A stretch of 5,309 bases of DNA, from positions 1 to 5,309 of the forward strand of contig RGRP01000060.1 in the NCBI GenBank assembly GCA_010021145.1. Direction: 5' to 3'. The stretch is from Candidatus Fonsibacter lacus (GTDB taxonomy: Bacteria; Pseudomonadota; Alphaproteobacteria; Pelagibacterales; Pelagibacteraceae). The position numbers and the translations under genes were made by a program. How positions within the stretch are numbered: the stretch's first letter is position 1; every line of letters begins with the position of its first letter. The notes beneath the pieces were generated by a model. The model did not search any database and was not told where the DNA came from. It saw only the letters and a list, made by a program, of their open reading frames with translations. Shown piece after piece: positions 1 through 5,309 of this stretch.

Positions 1-872
1 CTCCAGTAAGTAAAAAAGAAATATTATCTCCTGCAGTAAAAAGAATAGTAGAAGAAAAAAGAATTGATATTAGCACGATAAGTGGATCAGGAAGAGATGG
101 AAGAATTTTAAAAGGAGATTTATTAGAATCTATGGGCTTACCTTCTGCTCCTTCTGCAGCAAGAGCTAGCAGAGGAGATGAAGAGCGAGTTAAAATGACT
201 CGACTAAGAGCAACTATCGCTAAAAGATTAAAAGAAGCTCAAAATAATGCGGCAATGCTTACGACATTTAATGAAATTGATATGTCGAGAATTATTGAAA
301 TGAGAGCAGAATATAAAGACGGTTTTCAGAAAAGATATGGGGTTAAATTGGGATTTATGTCATTCTTTGTAAGATCTTGTGTTGAAGCTTTAAAAGCTTT
401 TCCAATTATTAACGCAGAAATTCAACAAGATGAAATTGTTTACAAAAATTATTACAATATAGGTGTTGCTGTTGGAACAGAGAAAGGATTGGTTGTTCCA
501 GTAGTCAGAGATGCTGATGAACTATCTTTTGCAGATATTGAAAAGCAAATTATTGCCCTTGGTGAAAAAGCAAAAACTGGACAATTATCTATTGAGGAAC
601 TTCAGGGTGGTACTTTTACAATTACTAACGGCGGAATTTATGGTTCGATGCTATCAACTCCAATATTGAATCCTCCACAATCAGGAGTACTAGGAATGCA
701 TAATATCGTCCAAAGAGCAGTAGTTGTTGAGGGAAAAGTTGAAGTTAGACCTATTATGTATTTAGCGCTGTCCTATGATCATAGAATTATTGATGGAAAA
801 GATGCTGTTTCATTCTTGGTTAGAGTTAAGGAATACTTAGAAGACCCAAGAAGACTTTTTTTAAATTTATAA
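1..872 (+). CDS. sucB: 2-oxoglutarate dehydrogenase E2 (dihydrolipoyl succinyltransferase), 3' part
   Basis: E2 core of the 2-oxoglutarate dehydrogenase complex in the cytoplasm. It passes the succinyl group from its own lipoyl arm to CoA, giving succinyl-CoA for the TCA cycle. The reading frame is open from the left edge, with the first full codon at base 3, so 289 residues are visible; E. coli SucB has about 405. The lipoyl domain is outside the window. Fragment residues 8-42 form the peripheral subunit-binding domain (LSPAVKR...DGRILKGD) that docks E3. A short Ala/Ser linker follows, then the catalytic domain from about residue 59. The active-site DHRxxxDG motif has His260 (bases 780-782) and Asp264. 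The SYDHRIIDG and TNGGIYGS wording fits a succinyltransferase rather than a pyruvate dehydrogenase E2. The Met codon at 132 is internal, because homology runs well upstream of it. The gene ends in TAA, 3 bases before lpd, implying one operon. Confidence 0.96.
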   Translation, partial: PVSKKEILSPAVKRIVEEKRIDISTISGSGRDGRILKGDLLESMGLPSAPSAARASRGDEERVKMTRLRATIAKRLKEAQNNAAMLTTFNEIDMSRIIEMRAEYKDGFQKRYGVKLGFMSFFVRSCVEALKAFPIINAEIQQDEIVYKNYYNIGVAVGTEKGLVVPVVRDADELSFADIEKQIIALGEKAKTGQLSIEELQGGTFTITNGGIYGSMLSTPILNPPQSGVLGMHNIVQRAVVVEGKVEVRPIMYLALSYDHRIIDGKDAVSFLVRVKEYLEDPRRLFLNL

Positions 873-875
873 TTC

Positions 876-2273
876 ATGGAAGAGTTTGATTTTTTAGTTA
901 TCGGCGGAGGTCCAGGAGGATATGTTGGGGCAATTAGAGCTGCTCAATTAGGATTAAAAACTGCATGCATTGAATCTAGAGGAACCTTGGGCGGTACTTG
1001 TCTTAATGTTGGATGTATACCTTCGAAAGCATTATTGCATTCATCTCATCTTTATAAAAAGGCAAAAACAGAATTTAAAAATATAGGAATTAATATTAAT
1101 GAGCCATCGTTAGATCTTGCAAAAATGATGAGTCATAAAGCAAAAGGTGTAGAAGGACTTACTAAAGGAATAGAGTTTTTATTTAAAAAAAATAAAGTTA
1201 CTTACATTAAAGGTTTTGGATCTTTTAAAGATAAAAATACAATCTCAGTTATTGATCAGTCTAATAATCAAAAAGATTATAAATTTAAAAATGCAATTAT
1301 TGCGACTGGATCTGTTCCAATTTCTCTTCCAAACATAGAAATTGATGAAAAAATAGTTGTATCATCAACGGGCGCGTTAACTTTACCTTCAGTACCTAAA
1401 AAATTAGTCGTTATTGGAGCTGGTTATATAGGCTTGGAGATGGGTTCTGTATGGTCAAGACTAGGATCAGAAGTTCAAGTTGTAGAATATTTAGATTACA
1501 TCACTCCAGGTATGGATCGAGAAGTATCAGATGCTTTTTTAAAAATATTACAAAAACAAGGAATGCAATTTAGTTTATCAACAAAAGTAATTGGAGTTAA
1601 AAAAAATAAAAATGGAGCAACTGTTATGGTTGAGAAGAATGGCGCTAAGAGCGATATAGATTGTGATATCGTATTAATGTCTGTTGGAAGAAAACCTAAT
1701 ACAGCGGGATTAAATCTTGAAAAAATTGGAGTGAAATTAGACTCAAAAGGAAGAGTAGAAACAGATCATAAATATAAAACTAACTTAGATAATATTTACG
1801 CAATCGGAGATGTAATTGTTGGTCCCATGTTAGCACATAAAGCAGAAGAAGAAGGAATTGCCGTTGCAGAGTTACTTAGCGGAAAATATGGACATGTAAA
1901 TTATGATGTTATTCCTGGTGTAGTATATACTTCTCCAGAAGTTGCTTCAGTTGGAAAAACAGAAGAACAGTTAAAGGAGCAAAAAATATCTTATAAAGTT
2001 GGTAAGTTTCCTTTTGCAGCAAATGCTAGAGCAAAAGTTAATGATGAAGGAGATGGATTTGTTAAAATTTTATCTGACGATAAAACAGATAGAGTTCTAG
2101 GCGTACATATGATTGGACCAGATGTTGGTAATATGATCGCAGAAATGGCCTTAGCTATGGAATTTGGAGCGAGTGCAGAAGATATAGCGAGAACGTGTCA
2201 TGCACATCCTACTTTAGCTGAAGCAATTAAAGAGGCTGCTTTAGCGGTCGATAAGAGAGCTATCCACTTTTAA
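876..2273 (+). CDS. lpd: Dihydrolipoyl dehydrogenase (E3)
   Basis: FAD flavoenzyme that reoxidises the dihydrolipoyl arm of E2 and reduces NAD+ to NADH. Its place directly behind sucB assigns it to 2-oxoglutarate dehydrogenase, although it may be shared with other lipoyl complexes. The 465 residues are a full length for the family (E. coli 474). In order: FAD-binding GGGPGG at 10-15; redox disulfide Cys42/Cys47 in GGTCLNVGC; NAD-binding GAGYIG at 181-186, with Glu204 at the end of the next strand, which fits NAD rather than NADP; the second FAD contact AIGD at 309-312; then the C-terminal dimerisation domain with catalytic His444 and Glu449 in HAHPTLAE. The start at 876 is fixed because the FAD motif begins 9 residues later and the next in-frame Met is residue 84. 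No Shine-Dalgarno sequence precedes it, so translation may be coupled to sucB. It ends 1 base from the convergent transaldolase gene. Confidence 0.98.
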   Translation: MEEFDFLVIGGGPGGYVGAIRAAQLGLKTACIESRGTLGGTCLNVGCIPSKALLHSSHLYKKAKTEFKNIGININEPSLDLAKMMSHKAKGVEGLTKGIEFLFKKNKVTYIKGFGSFKDKNTISVIDQSNNQKDYKFKNAIIATGSVPISLPNIEIDEKIVVSSTGALTLPSVPKKLVVIGAGYIGLEMGSVWSRLGSEVQVVEYLDYITPGMDREVSDAFLKILQKQGMQFSLSTKVIGVKKNKNGATVMVEKNGAKSDIDCDIVLMSVGRKPNTAGLNLEKIGVKLDSKGRVETDHKYKTNLDNIYAIGDVIVGPMLAHKAEEEGIAVAELLSGKYGHVNYDVIPGVVYTSPEVASVGKTEEQLKEQKISYKVGKFPFAANARAKVNDEGDGFVKILSDDKTDRVLGVHMIGPDVGNMIAEMALAMEFGASAEDIARTCHAHPTLAEAIKEAALAVDKRAIHF

Positions 2274-2274
2274 T

Positions 2275-2928
2275 TTAAATCTTCATCCCTGATTTTTTCC
2301 AATCAGCAGTAAAAATATCTATACCTTTATCTGTAAGATGATGTTTATGGAGTTCTTTAAAAATTTTAACAGGAACTGTGGCAACATCAGAACCAATAGC
2401 TGCAACGGCATTAAAATGCTCAACAGATCTAATAGAGGCTGATAAAATTTTTGTTTTTATATTTTTGTAGTTATTAAAAACTTTTTTAATATCCTCAATT
2501 AACTGAATTCCATTTTCTCCAATATCATCCAATCTTCCAATGAAAGGAGATACGTAAGTTGCTCCAGCTTTTGCAGCAAGTAGAGCTTGGGATGTAGAAA
2601 AACATAAAGTAACATTTACTTTAATTTTTTTAGCAGAAAGTATGCTGCAAGCCTGTAAACCATTCCAAGTTAAGGGAACTTTAATTACAATATTTTTTGC
2701 AATTTTTCTTAGAACGTCAGCCTCTTTTAACATCGATGGAACATCTGGTGCTGTTACTTCAGCGCTTACGGGTCCTTTTATTTCGCTGCAAATTTCTTTT
2801 AATAAAATTTTGAAATCAGTGTTTGCACTTGCAAGTAGAGAGGGATTTGTTGTGATGCCGTCTACTAAATTAGCTTTGTTTAATCCTCTAATTTCTTTAA
2901 TATCTGATGAGTCTAGAAAAATTTCCAT
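2275..2928 (-). CDS. tal: Short-form transaldolase (TalC/fructose-6-phosphate aldolase family)
   Basis: Class I Schiff-base aldolase of 217 residues, the usual size of the small decameric transaldolase/FSA family. The likely reaction moves dihydroxyacetone between fructose 6-phosphate and erythrose 4-phosphate in the cytoplasmic non-oxidative pentose phosphate pathway. Visible motifs: FLDSSD at 4-9 with Asp6; DGITTNPS at 23-30; the Schiff-base lysine Lys83 in VIKVPLT; NVTLCFS at 105-111; SPFIGRLDD at 127-135; SASIRS near 165; and a C-terminal LTDKGIDIF...DWKK tail. Glu57 and Phe129 stand where E. coli FsaA has Gln59 and Tyr131, which favours transaldolase over fructose-6-phosphate aldolase activity. 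That choice is inferred from residues. The gene runs against both neighbours, tail to tail with lpd and head to head with priA. The ATG at 2928 fits the family N-terminus exactly. A TATAAT hexamer lies 8 bases upstream, and no Shine-Dalgarno sequence is seen. Confidence 0.93.
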   Translation of the reverse strand: MEIFLDSSDIKEIRGLNKANLVDGITTNPSLLASANTDFKILLKEICSEIKGPVSAEVTAPDVPSMLKEADVLRKIAKNIVIKVPLTWNGLQACSILSAKKIKVNVTLCFSTSQALLAAKAGATYVSPFIGRLDDIGENGIQLIEDIKKVFNNYKNIKTKILSASIRSVEHFNAVAAIGSDVATVPVKIFKELHKHHLTDKGIDIFTADWKKSGMKI

Positions 2929-2936
2929 GGATTTAG

Positions 2937-2966
2937 ATTATAAAATTTATAGTAAGAAATAAACAA
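2937..2966 (-). promoter_or_regulatory. Candidate sigma70-type promoter for the transaldolase gene
   Basis: Read on the minus strand, TTGTTT (2966-2961) is followed by an 18-base spacer and a consensus TATAAT (2942-2937). The -10 box ends 8 bases before the transaldolase ATG, so transcription would start at or within a few bases of the start codon. The spacer is only 54 bases long and must hold the promoters of two divergent genes, which supports a real signal. In DNA this AT-rich, hexamers of this quality also arise by chance. Confidence 0.4.
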
Positions 2967-2970
2967 TTAA

Positions 2971-2976
2971 TAGAAT
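2971..2976 (+). promoter_or_regulatory. Candidate -10 element for priA
   Basis: TAGAAT, five of six matches to TATAAT, lies 6 bases before the preferred priA start at 2983. No convincing -35 box stands 16-18 bases upstream. A second match, TATAGT at 2948-2953, is an alternative that would leave a leader of roughly 20 bases. Both are weak calls in AT-rich DNA, and priA could use either one. Confidence 0.25.
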
Positions 2977-2982
2977 TTTTTG

Positions 2983-4953
2983 ATGACTTTAGATGTATTA
3001 CTACCACTAAAATTCGATCATCCATTTACATATAACGTTCCAAAAGATATCGATGTGAAAGTTGGGGATTTTGTTTTAGTTCCTTTTCAAAATAAAGACA
3101 TTATAGGCGTCGTTTGGAGCAAGAGTAGCCCTATTAATAAATCAATTAGAATTAAAGATATCAAAAAAAAATTTGATTTCGCTTTTTTATCTAAAGATAC
3201 TTTAGTTTTTTTGGAAAAATTTTCTCGATACAATTTGGTAGATTTAGGCATTACTTTAAAATTATTTATTTTTAAGAAGGCTTTTAAAGAAATATCCAAA
3301 AAAAAGAAACCCGAGGAATCTTTTGAAAAATATTCATTAAAAAAAAATATTAGTTTTGATTTAAGTCAGAAGAAAGCTATTAAGATTTTAGATGATCAAA
3401 TTTCGTTTGATAAATTTTCAACAGTTTTATTACATGGGATTACAGGGTCAGGAAAAACATTAATATATTTTAAAAAAATACAAGATTTTATAGAAAAAGG
3501 TTTTCAAGTTTTGGTTTTGCTCCCGGAAATTGCATTAACAAACCAAATCAAAGAAAGATTTAAAGAGTATTTTGGAAACTATCCTGCATTGTGGCACTCA
3601 GATATTTCTGAAAAAAACAAAAGACGGATCTGGCATGGAGTTGCTAGTCATAAAATTAATTTAGTTTTAGGAGCTAGATCATCTCTATTTCTTCCTTTTA
3701 AAAAATTAGGTTTAATTATTATAGATGAGGAGCATGACCAGTCTTACAAGCAAGAGGATCAAATAATTTACAATGCTAGGGACATGGCTGTGTTAATGGC
3801 CTCAATTAAAAAGATATCAGTTATTTTAGTTTCAGCAACGCCTTCACTAGAAACTTATTATAACACAATTAATAAAAAATTTTCTTACATTAGTTTAGAT
3901 AAAAGATATGGAGATGCCCAATTGCCTGAAGTTAAATTTGTAGATTTGAAAAAAAATCCCCCAGATAAATCTAAATTTATTTCACCGTCTATTATTCCTG
4001 AACTTAAAAATATCTTGAACAAAGGAAATCAAATTTTATTTTTTTTAAATAGAAGAGGATATTCAACGTTTGTTATTTGTTCAAAATGTGGTTATCGATT
4101 TAATTGTCCAAATTGCTCAGTTTCATTAATTTATCACAAAGAAACTAACAAATTAATCTGTCATTATTGTGATCATGTAGCTTTACTAGAAAGAAAATGC
4201 AAAGACGGAGATAATTGTAAATTGTCTTTTTATGGACTAGGTGTTGAAAAAATATTTGAGGAAGTTAAAGAAATTTTTCCTGATAAAAGAATTGAATTAT
4301 TTTCAAGTGATTTTATTCATAATGATGTTACTACTAAAAAAACTTTTGAGAGCATTCAGAATGGAAAAATTAACATTATTGTAGGAACTCAATTAATTTC
4401 AAAAGGTTTTCATTTTCCAAAGTTAAATTGCATTGTTATTGTTAATTCTGACCTGAGTTTTTTAGGAAATGATATTCGAAGTTCAGAAAAAACATATCAA
4501 TTAATGAATCAGTTGAGTGGTAGAGCTGGAAGAGAAGTTAAAAATTCAACAGTATATCTTCAAACTTTTGAGCCAGAAAACGAAACATTAAAATCAATAT
4601 GTGATCAGAATATTTTAACTTTTTATAAAAATGAAATTAATTTTAGAGAGCAATCCAATCTACCTCCGTTTACAAAACTTATTGCTTTTATTATTTCAGG
4701 AAAAAATAGATTTGACGTTGATGAGTGTGCAAGAATATTAAAAAATAAAATTCCAAGAATGAAAGATGCTTTGTTGCTAGGTCCTGTAAGTGCTTCCATT
4801 TCGCTTATAAAGGGAAAATATCGTTCTAGGTTATTATTAAAATATCCTCAAGAAGCATTTCCACAAAAATTTTTAAAAGATTGGTTAAAAACTATTAAAA
4901 TTAAAAAAAATATTTCACTAACCGTAGACGTTGATCCGATAAACTTTAAATAA
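2983..4953 (+). CDS. priA: Primosomal replication-restart helicase PriA, shortened form
   Basis: SF2 3'-to-5' DNA helicase that recognises abandoned replication forks and directs reloading of the replicative helicase. I take ATG 2983 (656 residues) over the TTG one codon earlier. Residues 1-97 are the N-terminal 3'-end DNA-binding domain (VLLPL, FTYNVP, KVGDFVLVPF). Helicase lobe 1 has Walker A GITGSGKT (152-159, Lys158), Walker B DEEH (248-251) and SATPSLE. Eight cysteines form the zinc-binding insert: 366, 369, 375, 378, 393, 396, 406 and 412. Lobe 2 has GTQLISKGFHFP (468-479) and SGRAGR (512-517). The C-terminal domain closes with VDVDPI. E. coli PriA has 732 residues with Walker Lys230. 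The difference falls between residues 97 and 127, where the winged-helix domain should be. The last zinc pair is CX5C rather than CX2C. Identity as PriA is certain; full helicase-loading ability is not shown. Confidence 0.97.
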   Translation: MTLDVLLPLKFDHPFTYNVPKDIDVKVGDFVLVPFQNKDIIGVVWSKSSPINKSIRIKDIKKKFDFAFLSKDTLVFLEKFSRYNLVDLGITLKLFIFKKAFKEISKKKKPEESFEKYSLKKNISFDLSQKKAIKILDDQISFDKFSTVLLHGITGSGKTLIYFKKIQDFIEKGFQVLVLLPEIALTNQIKERFKEYFGNYPALWHSDISEKNKRRIWHGVASHKINLVLGARSSLFLPFKKLGLIIIDEEHDQSYKQEDQIIYNARDMAVLMASIKKISVILVSATPSLETYYNTINKKFSYISLDKRYGDAQLPEVKFVDLKKNPPDKSKFISPSIIPELKNILNKGNQILFFLNRRGYSTFVICSKCGYRFNCPNCSVSLIYHKETNKLICHYCDHVALLERKCKDGDNCKLSFYGLGVEKIFEEVKEIFPDKRIELFSSDFIHNDVTTKKTFESIQNGKINIIVGTQLISKGFHFPKLNCIVIVNSDLSFLGNDIRSSEKTYQLMNQLSGRAGREVKNSTVYLQTFEPENETLKSICDQNILTFYKNEINFREQSNLPPFTKLIAFIISGKNRFDVDECARILKNKIPRMKDALLLGPVSASISLIKGKYRSRLLLKYPQEAFPQKFLKDWLKTIKIKKNISLTVDVDPINFK

Positions 4954-5044
4954 TTTTAAAAAAGCACAAAATATCACACTTGATTAGTGTAATTTCGCAT
5001 GTTACGAGACCTTTTTTCTTTTAAAGTTAATAGTAAAAAAATCT
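4954..5044 (+). promoter_or_regulatory. priA-atpH spacer with imperfect inverted repeat, candidate atp operon control region
   Basis: This 91-base gap is the largest non-coding stretch in the window and precedes what is probably the first gene of the F1 operon. Bases 4973-4980 and 4986-4993 form an 8-bp inverted repeat with one mismatch around a TGATT loop. It is followed by an unusually GC-rich patch at 4996-5011 (9 of 16 bases) and then T-rich DNA. TTGATT at 4980-4985 resembles a -35 box, but the hexamer 17 bases on, TACGAG, is a poor -10. The stem is not directly followed by a U run, so it is not a convincing intrinsic terminator. A promoter or operator is inferred from position only. Confidence 0.3.
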
Positions 5045-5309
5045 ATGAAAACTTTTAGTGAAACTCAAAGATACGCTAAAGCAGTATATAGGCTGGCTTA
5101 TGAAGCTAAAAGTTTAGATGTTCTTGAAAAAGATTTTTTGAAGTTAAAAGAAATATTAGATCAAAGTTCAGATTTAAAAAAGTTTATCAAAAATCCTACA
5201 CATAAATATTCAGTTATTAATAATGTTATTGATGCTTTAGCTAAAAATTTTTCTTTTTCAGATTTATTCTCAAGATTTTTAAAAGTATTAAACAAAAATA
5301 GAAGATTTT
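5045..5309 (+). CDS. atpH: F1Fo ATP synthase delta subunit, 5' part
   Basis: Delta (OSCP-type) subunit that joins the top of the F1 alpha3beta3 head to the peripheral stator of ATP synthase on the inner face of the cytoplasmic membrane. Only the first 88 codons are in the window; the full protein is usually about 175-185 residues. The N-terminal helical domain is recognisable: SETQRYAKAVYRLAYEA near residues 5-21, the DLKKFIKNP segment that usually reads 'spDLraFLasP', and FLKVLNKNRRF at the right edge, matching the family's conserved FL-LL-NRR turn. The frame has no stop, and no other start codon lies in frame within the spacer. No Shine-Dalgarno sequence is present; the bases before the ATG are mostly A and T. 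atpA, atpG, atpD and atpC are expected downstream, and priA directly before atpH is an arrangement I associate with alphaproteobacteria. Confidence 0.93.
   Translation, partial: MKTFSETQRYAKAVYRLAYEAKSLDVLEKDFLKLKEILDQSSDLKKFIKNPTHKYSVINNVIDALAKNFSFSDLFSRFLKVLNKNRRF

Noticed and set aside
132..134. ATG as a possible start of sucB
   Set aside because: The frame is open to the left edge and encodes a clear peripheral subunit-binding domain before this codon, so it is an internal methionine.
2642..2962. Open frame of 106 codons on the plus strand
   Set aside because: It lies almost entirely antisense to the well-supported transaldolase gene, and its translation shows no recognisable family. 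It is a shadow of that gene in low-GC DNA.
2980..2982. TTG as the priA start
   Set aside because: An ATG follows immediately at 2983, and PriA homology begins a few residues after it; TTG is the weaker initiator.
3087..3299. Open frame of 70 codons on the minus strand with a hydrophobic C-terminal part
   Set aside because: It is antisense to the conserved N-terminal domain of priA. Its hydrophobic stretch follows from complementing Lys- and Asp-rich codons, and no separate promoter or homology is visible.
4973..4993. Intrinsic terminator after priA
   Set aside because: The stem is AT-rich with a mismatch, and the T run begins only about 18 bases later, so it does not meet the usual form of an intrinsic terminator.
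4999..5058. A 19-codon open frame from ATG 4999 that overlaps the atpH start by 14 bases, possibly a leader peptide
   Set aside because: It has no Shine-Dalgarno sequence and no attenuator-like structure after it, and its length is expected by chance. I could not support translation.
1..5309. Mobile element, CRISPR, toxin-antitoxin or defence system
   Set aside because: Every stretch of useful length is a conserved core metabolism or replication gene. No long repeats, integrase, transposase or repeat-spacer pattern is seen.

Overview
The window is a gene-dense stretch of very AT-rich DNA with no insertion sequence, CRISPR array, RNA gene or phage-like material. Arginine is written mostly as AGA, and all four visible stop codons are TAA. 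The proteins are of proteobacterial type. The order E2 (sucB), E3 (lpd), a short transaldolase, priA and atpH, combined with low GC and almost no intergenic DNA, best fits a streamlined alphaproteobacterium of the SAR11/Pelagibacterales type. That assignment is inferred from gene order, composition and protein flavour; no database was searched.

Layout. Bases 1-872 hold the last 289 residues of sucB, the succinyltransferase (E2) of 2-oxoglutarate dehydrogenase; the N-terminal lipoyl domain lies upstream of the window. After 3 bases comes lpd (876-2273), dihydrolipoyl dehydrogenase (E3), complete and evidently in the same transcription unit. One base further on, and pointing the opposite way, is a 217-residue short-form transaldolase (2275-2928, minus strand). 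A 54-base divergent spacer (2929-2982) separates it from priA (2983-4953), the primosomal replication-restart helicase. A 91-base spacer (4954-5044) follows, then the first 88 codons of atpH, the delta subunit of F1Fo ATP synthase, which runs off the window and probably opens the F1 operon.

How the genes work together. sucB and lpd encode two of the three parts of the TCA-cycle 2-oxoglutarate dehydrogenase complex; sucA (E1) is expected just upstream. The transaldolase serves the non-oxidative pentose phosphate pathway. PriA restarts stalled replication forks. AtpH joins the F1 head to the stator of ATP synthase. This is core housekeeping DNA rather than an accessory island, and I see no sign of a new multi-gene system.

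The points most worth a second look are in PriA. The segment that should hold the winged-helix domain is cut to about 29 mostly lysine-rich residues, and one zinc-ligand cysteine has moved within its loop without any change in length. Other oddities are regulatory: no gene start has a Shine-Dalgarno sequence, and -10-like hexamers sit only 6-8 bases before both divergent start codons.
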